The position numbers were made by a program, and so were the translations under genes. From NCBI GenBank assembly GCA_902778055.1, contig CACYWL010000003.1, positions 186,001-250,000 on the forward strand: a stretch of DNA of 64,000 nucleotides, read 5' to 3'. The stretch is from an uncultured Eubacteriales bacterium. Lineage in GTDB: Bacteria; Bacillota; Clostridia; Christensenellales; Aristaeellaceae. The notes under the pieces were generated by a model. That model was not told the origin of the DNA, searched no databases, and worked only from the letters and a program-made list of their open reading frames with translations. Positions 8,347 to 16,301 of this stretch are shown in pieces; position 1 is the stretch's first letter, and each line of letters starts with the position of its first letter.

Positions 8347-10107
8347 ATGGCAAAGAACCGGACGCCGCGCGCGGCCGCGAAGAACTGGAAATGGGACAGA
8401 AGCCGGACGGTCCCCGCGGTGAAGCGGATCCTCTGCGTGTTGATGCTGGTCTGTGCGGTGATTGTCTCCGCGAGAACCACCTGGATCGTGTCCGAAACGC
8501 TGTTTGACAGCGACACCTCCTCCGAGCTGATCCTGGGGGAAAAGCTTGCCCGGGAGGGCGGCATCATGTCTCCCACCTGGAACTACTCCACGGAGCTGCA
8601 GGTCATTGACTGCCAGATCGTGTACAAGCTGCTGTTCCTGGTCTGCTCGGACTGGACGCTGGTCCGGTTCTGGGGAGCGATGCTGATGCAGCTGATGATG
8701 CTGGGAGCCTTCGCCTTCCTGGCCCGGCAGGCGCGGATCCCCTTCAACCGGTTCTGCTTGGCCGGCGCAGTGATGCTGCTGCCCTTCAGCGTGCCCTACG
8801 GGAGGATTGTCCTCTACCATAACTATTACAGCTTTCACATGATCATGGCCAACCTGACGGTGGGGCTGTATTTTGCGTCGCTCCGCCGGCTGGAGGGGGA
8901 GAAGCCCCTGAAACGTTGGCAATTCTGGATCTGCGCGGCCGGCCTCGGGCTGATTTCCTTTGCGGCCGGGCTGGAGGGCGTCCGGCAGATGATGGTTTGC
9001 ACCGTGCCGCTGCTGGCCACTGCGCTTCTTTCCGCCATGGTGGGCGAGCGGGGAGCACGGCCGGAGGAACAGAACCGGCTCCGCCCGGCGCTGCCGGCCC
9101 TGCTGCTGGCCCTTGGGACGCTGGTTTTCTCCGGCCTGGGCTATCTTGTCAACACGCATGCCTTCGGAGACTACCGGTTCACGGACTACAGCGGGCAGTA
9201 TGTGGCCTATAACGGAGTCGTGTACCTGGATCAGATCCTGCGGAACTTCCTTTCGACCATCGGGTATCATGAGCAGACGGACCTCTTTACGCTCCACGGA
9301 ATCCTGGGAATGACGGGTCTGCTGATCTGGCTGGTTGCCGTGCTGCTGGGGCTTCATACCCTCCGGCATACGCAGGACCGGTACGCCCGGTTCCTGAACC
9401 TGTTCATGCTGATGACCCACCTGGTCATGGTATGCGTCTTCCTGTTCCTGGCGCTGGACGGCTTCCGGATGGATCTGTACTTCCTTCCGGTCACCTTCTG
9501 GATTCTGCCGGCGCTGGCGACGGGGGATCTCCGCCCGGAGGGCGGCGCGGAGCAGGCCCCCGGCCAACCCTTCTTTCCCTCGTGCCTTTGGGCAGGAGAC
9601 GCGAAGCTGTCCGTGCACAGCCTGATTTCCCTGACGGTGCTGGGAATGTTCCTGGCCAACGGCCTCTATTATACCGCCTTCTTCCGGAACCCGTCGGAGT
9701 ACGGCAGCACGATTGAATACAGCGGACTGAACTTCAACGATACGGCGAACGTCCGGGGGATGACGCCCATCGCGGAATACCTGAAGGAAAACGGCTACAC
9801 CCTGGTTTACGCCTCCTACTGGGACGGCGCGGTGATCACCGAGCTGACGGACGGGCAGGTCAAATCGGTGCCGGTGCAGGAAGGGCGGCGGAAGCATCCC
9901 ATTACCTATTATGACTGGCTTTCGGATCTGAGCCTGCGGGATCCGGCCTTTGCCGCAGAACAGAAGGCGGCGATTCTGGCGAACTACGATCTGGCGACGG
10001 CGCTTGAGGACGAAAACAAGCTGGGCGCAGTCGAAATCGAAAGCTTCGGAGGGTATACCCTGTTTGATCTGCCGGATCCGGCCTCCCTGGCCAATGATCT
10101 TTCGTAG
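8347..10107 (+). CDS. Polytopic membrane protein, possible GT-C glycosyltransferase
   Basis: A 586-residue membrane protein with a basic N-terminus, a first helix (about 27-47), a large extracytoplasmic loop with FDSDTSSELILGEKLA, about ten further helices and a C-terminal soluble domain of about 130 residues. The acidic residues in the first loop (DSD) and the overall plan resemble GT-C-fold glycosyltransferases that use lipid-linked sugars, but I cannot assign a named family. Ribosome site GAGAGGAG upstream of the ATG. It probably closes the transcriptional group that begins with the FAD oxidoreductase. The following gene is an RNA methyltransferase with no evident link. Confidence 0.6.
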   Translation: MAKNRTPRAAAKNWKWDRSRTVPAVKRILCVLMLVCAVIVSARTTWIVSETLFDSDTSSELILGEKLAREGGIMSPTWNYSTELQVIDCQIVYKLLFLVCSDWTLVRFWGAMLMQLMMLGAFAFLARQARIPFNRFCLAGAVMLLPFSVPYGRIVLYHNYYSFHMIMANLTVGLYFASLRRLEGEKPLKRWQFWICAAGLGLISFAAGLEGVRQMMVCTVPLLATALLSAMVGERGARPEEQNRLRPALPALLLALGTLVFSGLGYLVNTHAFGDYRFTDYSGQYVAYNGVVYLDQILRNFLSTIGYHEQTDLFTLHGILGMTGLLIWLVAVLLGLHTLRHTQDRYARFLNLFMLMTHLVMVCVFLFLALDGFRMDLYFLPVTFWILPALATGDLRPEGGAEQAPGQPFFPSCLWAGDAKLSVHSLISLTVLGMFLANGLYYTAFFRNPSEYGSTIEYSGLNFNDTANVRGMTPIAEYLKENGYTLVYASYWDGAVITELTDGQVKSVPVQEGRRKHPITYYDWLSDLSLRDPAFAAEQKAAILANYDLATALEDENKLGAVEIESFGGYTLFDLPDPASLANDLS

Positions 10108-10204
10108 GCGGAAGGACGCAGCGGGACACCCCGGAGACCCGTGCAATCCGGGAGGGAGAACGGAAGTCTGAGCGGCTTCCGAAGCAGGAGAAAGGAGGCC
10201 GGCG

Positions 10205-10945
10205 ATGCCTTCGCTGAGCGGATACAAGCCGGAGCTGGATTACAGCTACGCGCCCGGCATTTTTCCCAGCATGGAATGTCTGCTGGGCCGGCCGGAGAAG
10301 GTCCGGAGGCTCCTGATCCATTCCGGCGCGGAAGGCCGGGAGGGCATCGGGAAGCTGCTGGCCCTGGCCGGGGAAAGAGGCATCCGGGCCGAGGAAGCGG
10401 ACCGGGCGCTGAGTCGGATCAGCGGCAAGGAGAACTGTTACGCAGCGGCGGTCTTCAGCAAGTTTGAGGATGCACTGGATCCGGAAAAACCGCAGGTGCT
10501 GCTTCACCAGCCGGGGGATGCCGGAAACGTGGGAACCATCCTCCGTACCGCCCTGGGGCTGGGAGTGGAGGACGTGGCGCTGGTCCGGCCCTGCGCGGAT
10601 CTCTTTGATCCCCGGACCGTGCGGGCCAGCATGGGCAGCCTTTTCAGACTGCGGGTCCGGGTTTATGACAGCTTCGGGGAATACCGCGCGGAGATGGGAG
10701 AACGGGAATACTATCCCTTCATGCTCGACGCGTCCGTGCCGCTGCAGGAGGCGCTGAAGAAGCCGGTTTCCCGCCGGCGCACCCTGATTTTCGGCAACGA
10801 AGGGCGGGGGCTGCCTCCGGAATTTGCGCGGATCGGACAGCCGGTCCGCATTCCCAGCAATGAGAAGGTGGATTCGCTGAACCTGGCCATCGCGGCGGGT
10901 ATCGGGCTGTATGCCTTCCTTGACAAACCGGAAAACGGGGCATAA
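10205..10945 (+). CDS. TrmH/SpoU-family RNA 2'-O-methyltransferase
   Basis: A 246-residue SPOUT methyltransferase. All three SpoU motifs are visible: NVGTILRTALGLG (motif 1, with the conserved Asn and Arg), LIFGNEGRGLP (motif 2) and VDSLNLAIAAGIGLY (motif 3, forming the knotted SAM site). The N-terminal 95 residues form a smaller substrate-binding-like domain. It should methylate a ribose 2'-OH in tRNA or rRNA; the exact site cannot be read from sequence. Start ATG with AAAGGAGG upstream. It precedes another RNA methyltransferase (rlmH), so this segment starts with RNA modification genes. Confidence 0.9.
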   Translation: MPSLSGYKPELDYSYAPGIFPSMECLLGRPEKVRRLLIHSGAEGREGIGKLLALAGERGIRAEEADRALSRISGKENCYAAAVFSKFEDALDPEKPQVLLHQPGDAGNVGTILRTALGLGVEDVALVRPCADLFDPRTVRASMGSLFRLRVRVYDSFGEYRAEMGEREYYPFMLDASVPLQEALKKPVSRRRTLIFGNEGRGLPPEFARIGQPVRIPSNEKVDSLNLAIAAGIGLYAFLDKPENGA

Positions 10946-11005
10946 ACTCAGATGTTCCCCGCTTCGGAAGGGAAAATGGCCCCGATGGGGGAACGGGAGA
11001 AGGAT

Positions 11006-11485
11006 ATGCAGATCGCGGTGATGGCCGTCGGAAAGCTGCGGGAAAAGCCCCTGCGGCAGATGGCGGATGAATACCTGAAGCGGCTGAGCCGCTTCGGGAG
11101 GTATGAGGAGATTGAGGTGCCGGATCTGCCGGAAAGGGAAGGCGCTTCCTCCGCGGAGGAGGAAAGGATCAGAACCCGGGAGGGGGAGGCGCTGCTGCAG
11201 CGCCTGCGGCCCGGAGACCGGGTGGTTGCACTGACCATTCCCGGCAGGCAGCGGAGCAGTCCGGAGCTGGCGGCGGAGCTGCAGGAGGCCAGGAACCGCG
11301 GACAGGGCCGGATGGTATTCCTGATCGGCGGGAGCCTGGGGCTGGGGCAGAACGTGCTGGCGAGGGCGGACGCGGAGATGAGCATGAGCCGGATGACCTT
11401 TCCTCATCAGCTGGCCAGGGTAATGCTGCTGGAACAGCTGTACCGGGCGGAAAAGATCAATGCCGGAGAAAGGTATCATAAATAG
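11006..11485 (+). CDS. rlmH: 23S rRNA pseudouridine-1915 N3-methyltransferase RlmH
   Basis: A 159-residue SPOUT methyltransferase, exactly the usual RlmH length from this start. It begins MQIAVMAVGKL and contains the conserved FLIGGSLGLG glycine loop and the C-terminal MTFPHQLARVMLLEQLYRA segment, ending in YHK. It methylates pseudouridine 1915 in helix 69 of the large ribosomal subunit. An upstream in-frame ATG (10952) would add 18 unrelated residues. The internal ATG at 11006 has a GGGAGAAGG ribosome site and matches the family start, so I prefer it. The next gene starts two bases after its stop, so the two are probably co-translated. Confidence 0.95.
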   Translation: MQIAVMAVGKLREKPLRQMADEYLKRLSRFGRYEEIEVPDLPEREGASSAEEERIRTREGEALLQRLRPGDRVVALTIPGRQRSSPELAAELQEARNRGQGRMVFLIGGSLGLGQNVLARADAEMSMSRMTFPHQLARVMLLEQLYRAEKINAGERYHK

Positions 11486-11486
11486 G

Positions 11487-12116
11487 ATGAAGAGAATGTT
11501 CAGAGCGCTGGCGGCGCTGGTGCTGGCCGTGCTGATGCTGCTGGGAGAGCTGCCGGGAGGACATGGGACGATTCCTGCCGCCGCGGCTGAGGGAACGCGG
11601 TGGACCGCGGGAGAAACGGCGGAGGGGCGGCCCGGTTCCGGTGAGCTCACAGCGGCCCGGAATAAGAATAAAAAGAAAAAGAATACCCCGACGCCGAAGC
11701 CGGCGGCGACCCCCACTCCGGAAGCAGAGACGGATGAAGGGAACCGGCTGACCCCCACGCCGGAGCCGGAGGGACCGATCACGGATCCCCAGAGCATCGC
11801 GGATTACCTGTTCTCCCATGACATGCAGCTGCCGGAGAACTTCATTACCAAGAAGGAGGCGCAGCGACTGGGGTGGGACAGCCGGACCAATTACGTCAGT
11901 GATGTGGCGCCGGGGAAAAGCATCGGCGGGGATTACTTCGGCAACTATCAGGGAAAGCTGCCCCAGGGAAAAGGGATCACCTACCGGGAGGCGGACTGCT
12001 ACTATTCCAGGGGACGCCGGAAGGCCTACCGGATCATCTACTCTACGGCGGGAAGAGTCTGGTACACGGAGGATCATTACGAAAGCTTTACGGAGCTTTT
12101 CCCGACCGTTCCCTGA
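11487..12116 (+). CDS. Secreted barnase-family guanyl-preferring ribonuclease
   Basis: A 209-residue protein with a signal peptide (residues about 4-34, ending in an AAAA stretch), a basic and Pro/Thr-rich linker (about 58-96, with TPTP repeats), and a C-terminal domain closely resembling barnase from about residue 100. Shared barnase segments include the IADYL start, ITKKEAQRLGW, DVAPGKSIGGD, YREAD and EDHYESF. All four catalytic positions match: Glu168 (barnase Glu73), Arg178 (Arg83), Arg182 (Arg87) and His197 (His102). It should cleave RNA after guanosine outside the cell. No barstar-like inhibitor gene is visible nearby. I chose the ATG two bases after the rlmH stop; an ATG at 11460 would lie inside rlmH and has no ribosome site. 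Confidence 0.9.
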   Translation: MKRMFRALAALVLAVLMLLGELPGGHGTIPAAAAEGTRWTAGETAEGRPGSGELTAARNKNKKKKNTPTPKPAATPTPEAETDEGNRLTPTPEPEGPITDPQSIADYLFSHDMQLPENFITKKEAQRLGWDSRTNYVSDVAPGKSIGGDYFGNYQGKLPQGKGITYREADCYYSRGRRKAYRIIYSTAGRVWYTEDHYESFTELFPTVP

Positions 12117-12263
12117 GCGGGGCGGGGCCGCGGGCCTTCCCGGGAACCTTTGAAGAGGGTGTTCCGTCCAACAGGACGGAGAGCCCCCTCCCGAAGGGGA
12201 ATCTCCGGGGAGGAAAAAAAGGTGAAACGCAGCCTGAATAACAGGAAAGGAGAGGCGGAAACC

Positions 12264-14033
12264 ATGCGGAACAGAAGCGTGAAGACGGCCGCGCTGGCGG
12301 CGCTGCTGGGCCTGTGCCTGGCACTTTCGGGATGCTATATTGCTCCGGATGACGTCAACGACGCGGGACAGTATCAGACGAACAGCGGGAATCTGCCTTT
12401 CCAGACGCTGGCTCCGACGGCGACGGTGGCCGTGACGCCGGATACGGTGGCGGTGGAGACGCAGAACCTGTACGGAAATCAGAACGGCGGTCCCATTCAG
12501 GTGACCGATTCGGGAACCCAGACCCCGTCGCCGGAGCCGGCGCCGACCCCGACGCCCGGGAACGCCGGATGGAGCGAGTGGGGAACGGTGACCGGAGTGA
12601 CGGAGGCGCCGGAGCCCGGCTGGACGGTTTCGATCAGTCCGACCTCCACACCGGACGCCAGCACCATCATCCTGTCCACCCGCACGCCCTCCCCGGAGGG
12701 CAGTGGCCAGGAGGGAGGGCAGACGACGGCTGCCCCGAAGGAAACCATTCAGACCGTGACGGAGGCGCCGGCCACGCCGACGCCCACGCCGAAGAGCCTG
12801 CAGCGGGGCTTTACCGATTCGGAGGAGGTCCGGGCCCTGCAGCGCCGGCTGAAGGAGCTGGGATGGTATTCCGGATCGGCGGACGGCGATTTCGGCCCGG
12901 CCACGGAGGCTGCGGTCAAGGCCTTTCAGAGGGCCAACGGCCTGACGGCGGACGGCAAGGCCGGCGCGAAAACGATCGAGAAGCTGAATTCCTCCTCGGC
13001 CGTGACCAAAAAGCAGGCCAGCGCGACGCCCACGCCGAAGCCGACGGCCAGACCGACCGCCACCCCCAGGCCGACGCCGCGGGTGACCGCGACGCCACGG
13101 CCTACGGCAACCCCCAACCTGACGCATGAATACTACCTGCAGATCGGCGCCAGCGGGCAGAAGGTCCGGACGCTGCAGAACCGCCTCATCCAGCTGGGAT
13201 GGCTGGGAGGCCGGGCGACCGGAACCTTTGACGCGGCCACGGAGGCCGCCGTGCGCGCCTTCCAGAAAAAGACCAAGGGACTGTGGGAGGACGGCGTCGC
13301 CGGGCCGGATACCCTGCGGGCGCTTTACTCCGACGGCGCTGCGAGAGGCGGCAATGTGGCAGCCAGCACCGGGGAGACCCTGGAGAACGGCAGCCGGGGA
13401 GATGCAGTCCGCCGGCTGCAGCAGCGGCTGAAGGATCTGGGATATTACAGCGGCGCGGCGGACGGAAGCTTCGGAGACGCGACGGAAAACGCGGTGCGGG
13501 CATTCCAGAGGAGAAACGGACTGACAGTGGACGGCAAGGCGGGTACGGCCACGCTGAACAGACTGTACAGTGCGGACCAGGCGGTGTCCTCCACCTCCCT
13601 GCGGGAGGGGGATGAGGGGCAGGCGGTCCGGGATCTGCAGCGCGCGCTGAAGGAGCTGGGATACTATACGGGCGCCATCGACGGCAGCTACGGGACCAGC
13701 ACCTCGGACGCGGTCCGTGCCTTCCAGATCGAGAACCACCTGACGCCGGTGGACGGCGTGGCGGGAAAAAACACGCTGGCCAAGCTCAGCGCCCCGGATG
13801 TGGTTCATGCCCGGGATGCGGCCGTGGACTATGATACTGCCCGCCCGGGCGACCGGGGCGAGCTGGTGGTCGAGATCCAGGACTGCCTGGTGCAGCTGGG
13901 GCTGCTGGACGGGATTACCGGCGTCTACGACGACGCAACGGTGGCCGCGGTGAAAAGCTTTCAGCGGAAAAACGGGCTGACGCCGGACGGCGTGGCCGGA
14001 GGAAGAACCCTCGAGGTCCTGTTCGGATATTAG
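12264..14033 (+). CDS. Lipoprotein with five peptidoglycan-binding (PG_binding_1) repeats
   Basis: A 589-residue protein with a lipoprotein signal (LSGC lipobox, Cys24), a Thr/Pro-rich spacer (about 60-190), and five PG_binding_1 domains of about 60 residues. The repeats follow the pattern 'G..V..LQ..L..LGY..G..DG.FG..T..AV..FQ...GL..DG.AG..T...L'. They begin near residues 192, 295, 380, 450 and 525, the first two separated by a TPTPKP linker. No catalytic domain is present, so it probably anchors at the membrane and binds wall stem peptides. Start chosen at the ATG just before the lipoprotein signal, with AAAGGAGAGG upstream; an earlier in-frame ATG (12150) would destroy the signal peptide. 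It lies downstream of the secreted RNase gene. Confidence 0.9.
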   Translation: MRNRSVKTAALAALLGLCLALSGCYIAPDDVNDAGQYQTNSGNLPFQTLAPTATVAVTPDTVAVETQNLYGNQNGGPIQVTDSGTQTPSPEPAPTPTPGNAGWSEWGTVTGVTEAPEPGWTVSISPTSTPDASTIILSTRTPSPEGSGQEGGQTTAAPKETIQTVTEAPATPTPTPKSLQRGFTDSEEVRALQRRLKELGWYSGSADGDFGPATEAAVKAFQRANGLTADGKAGAKTIEKLNSSSAVTKKQASATPTPKPTARPTATPRPTPRVTATPRPTATPNLTHEYYLQIGASGQKVRTLQNRLIQLGWLGGRATGTFDAATEAAVRAFQKKTKGLWEDGVAGPDTLRALYSDGAARGGNVAASTGETLENGSRGDAVRRLQQRLKDLGYYSGAADGSFGDATENAVRAFQRRNGLTVDGKAGTATLNRLYSADQAVSSTSLREGDEGQAVRDLQRALKELGYYTGAIDGSYGTSTSDAVRAFQIENHLTPVDGVAGKNTLAKLSAPDVVHARDAAVDYDTARPGDRGELVVEIQDCLVQLGLLDGITGVYDDATVAAVKSFQRKNGLTPDGVAGGRTLEVLFGY

Positions 14034-14153
14034 CGATGAGGCGGGCGGCGGCCTTCCGGCCGGGGTGCCCGCCGGACAGAGTCTCCATCGGCACGCGGAC
14101 GCCCCGGGCGGCCGGGCCTGAATGAGTAAAAAACCAAAAATGAGGTGAAGAAT

Positions 14154-14993
14154 TTGTCAGAGTGCACACATGATTGCTCCTCCTGCGGCGCGGACTGTGC
14201 GTCCAGAAATCCGGAGAGCCTGATGGCCCCGGCGAACGCGCACAGCAAGGTCAAAAAAGTGATTGCCGTGGTCAGCGGAAAGGGCGGCGTCGGCAAGAGC
14301 CTGGTGACGGGACTGATGGCGGTGCTGAGCCGGCGGAACGGCTTCCAGACAGCCATTCTGGACGGAGACGTAACGGGACCCAGCATTCCGAAAATGTTCG
14401 GCGTACGGGATCCGGCCATGGGCAGCGAGGAAGGCATCCTGCCGGCCGTGAGCCGGACGGGCATCAAAATGATGAGCGTGAATCTGCTGCTTGAAAACGA
14501 TACGGATCCGGTGGTCTGGCGGGGAAGCCTCATCAGCGGAACGGTGAAGCAGTTCTGGACGGATGTGGTCTGGGGCGAGGTGGACTATATGTTCGTGGAT
14601 ATGCCTCCGGGAACGGGGGATGTCCCGCTGACCGTGTTCCAGAGCCTGCCGGTGGACGGGATCCTGATTGTGACCAGCCCGCAGGAGCTGGTGGGCATGA
14701 TCGTCGAGAAGGCACTGAACATGGCGAAAATGATGGATATTCCGGTGCTGGGCATCATCGAGAACATGAGCTGGATTGCCTGCCCGGACTGCGGGAAGAA
14801 AATCTATCCCTTCGGGGAAAGCCGAACCGCCAGGATTGCCCAGGAGCACTCCATACCGCTGCTGGCGCAGATCCCGATGGATCCGGCGCTGGCCCGGGAA
14901 TGCGATACGGGTGTGATCGAACTGTTCAACGAGGACTGGATGGACGGCGCCCTCGCTGCGGTGGAAAGCTGCCCCCGCCGGACGGTCGGATAA
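14154..14993 (+). CDS. Mrp/NBP35-family iron-sulfur carrier ATPase
   Basis: A 279-residue P-loop ATPase. The N-terminus holds four cysteines (CTHDCSSCGADC) of the kind that bind an Fe-S cluster in NBP35-like proteins. The deviant Walker A is SGKGGVGKS (about residues 40-48), and conserved segments DGDVTGPSIPKM and DMPPGTGD follow, with a C-terminal CPDCGKK metal motif. Mrp proteins bind and deliver Fe-S clusters to apoproteins. The start is taken as the TTG at 14154 because GAGGTGAAG lies 4-11 bases upstream; a GTG at 14145 overlaps that ribosome site. The flanking lipoprotein and DUF5711 genes suggest no specific client. Confidence 0.9.
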   Translation: MSECTHDCSSCGADCASRNPESLMAPANAHSKVKKVIAVVSGKGGVGKSLVTGLMAVLSRRNGFQTAILDGDVTGPSIPKMFGVRDPAMGSEEGILPAVSRTGIKMMSVNLLLENDTDPVVWRGSLISGTVKQFWTDVVWGEVDYMFVDMPPGTGDVPLTVFQSLPVDGILIVTSPQELVGMIVEKALNMAKMMDIPVLGIIENMSWIACPDCGKKIYPFGESRTARIAQEHSIPLLAQIPMDPALARECDTGVIELFNEDWMDGALAAVESCPRRTVG

Positions 14994-15083
14994 GGAGGGC
15001 CCGCCGCGGGGCGGACTGAGCTGAAACAAAAAAGCGGCGGAGAAAAGCTGCCGCGACGTGACGAAGGAGAAAGGAGGGACCGG

Positions 15084-16265
15084 ATGGCCAGAGCGAACAA
15101 AAGGGGCAGCGATCAGCTGTACCGGTCCCGCAGCCGGAATCCGGCCAGGCAGCCGCAGCCCGAAAAGCAGCGGGTCCGCCAGATTCGCAGCTGGATCCTG
15201 CTGGTGACGCTGGTGGTGGGCGCTCTGCTGGCTTACCGCTTTCTGCGCGGCTCCGGGCCGGGAGACAGCGGAACGGCGCGGCTGCCCTGCTATGCCAACC
15301 AGAATGTGACCCCCTTCGGGGACGGCGTCCTGTACTACGACGGCGTCAACCTGCACTGCCTGTCCTCCACGGGAACCATCCGGTGGAGCTTCCCGGCGGG
15401 AACGGAAGCCTCCTTTTTTGCCGGGCCGAGCCATATCGCCGTGTGGAGCGGCATGCAGATGTATCTGGTGGACCGGAACGGAAACTCCACCTACAATGAG
15501 AGCATGGAAGGTCCGGTTCAGTTTGTGCGGGTGGGCGAGCGGTACTGCGCAGTCGTGGTCGGCCAGGATACGGAGCCGAAGCTGATCGTCAAGGATCTGC
15601 AGGGAGCCCAGATCGACGTCGAGCAGGAGGCCTATTCGGGGCTGATGATTCTCGACACGGGCTTCTTCGGAGAGCAGGGCGATTATCTGTGGACCCTGAG
15701 CCTGGACGTCTTCGGAACCGCGCCCAATACGATCATGAACACCTTCCAGGTCGGCAAGATGAACACGGGCGAGGTCAGCCTGGGAGAATCGCTGACGTAT
15801 CAGGTGGTGTACGAGAACACGAAGCTGAGGGTGTTCAACACGCAGCAGTGCTATACCTTCGATTACAAATGCGTTCAGGACACCAACGCCACGATGCTGG
15901 TCTACGGCTGGAAGCTGATCGACTATGAGCTGCCGGAGCGGGGAGCGGCCAAGATGCTCCTGGCTCCGACCTCGCAGACCAGCAGCGCCCAGACCATCAC
16001 CGAGCTGAGAGTGCTGGAGGGAAGCGGAGAGAAACGCTACACGCTGCCGACGGAATGCGTCGGTGCGTGCATCTGGCGGGGAAATATCTACGCCTTCGGC
16101 GCCGAGTATCTCTACAGGGCGGATGTAAACAGCCAGCGCTTCTTCCTCAGCGGCATGCCCCTGCCGGAGAACACGGCCGTGACCGCTTTTTACGGCATTA
16201 CCTCTGACGGCCGGGCCCTGGTAGCTGCCGGGGAAACCGTCTATTCCATTGCGCTCCCGCGCTGA
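15084..16265 (+). CDS. DUF5711-like membrane-anchored beta-propeller protein
   Basis: A 393-residue protein with a basic cytoplasmic N-terminus, one membrane helix (about 36-56), and an extracytoplasmic domain rich in short beta repeats (for example GDGVLYYDGVNLHCLSSTG and WRGNIYAFGAEYLYRAD). The layout matches DUF5711-type proteins of Clostridia, whose function is unknown. AAAGGAGGGACC ribosome site before the ATG. Directly upstream of proS with a 36-base gap. The PQQ-propeller protein at 54.9 kb has a similar plan (basic N-terminus, one helix, external propeller), so both may sense or scaffold envelope components (inference). Confidence 0.65.
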   Translation: MARANKRGSDQLYRSRSRNPARQPQPEKQRVRQIRSWILLVTLVVGALLAYRFLRGSGPGDSGTARLPCYANQNVTPFGDGVLYYDGVNLHCLSSTGTIRWSFPAGTEASFFAGPSHIAVWSGMQMYLVDRNGNSTYNESMEGPVQFVRVGERYCAVVVGQDTEPKLIVKDLQGAQIDVEQEAYSGLMILDTGFFGEQGDYLWTLSLDVFGTAPNTIMNTFQVGKMNTGEVSLGESLTYQVVYENTKLRVFNTQQCYTFDYKCVQDTNATMLVYGWKLIDYELPERGAAKMLLAPTSQTSSAQTITELRVLEGSGEKRYTLPTECVGACIWRGNIYAFGAEYLYRADVNSQRFFLSGMPLPENTAVTAFYGITSDGRALVAAGETVYSIALPR

Positions 16266-16301
16266 GCGGCGGGAAAAGATCATTCAGGAGGAACAGAAAA
16301 A

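Noticed and set aside
11460..11495. A sequence at the rlmH 3' end resembling the attachment site used by SCC-type elements in staphylococci (TATCATAAAT).
   Set aside because: The bases encode the conserved C-terminal Tyr-His-Lys of RlmH and are expected by protein conservation. No recombinase, inverted repeat partner or element boundary is seen in the window.
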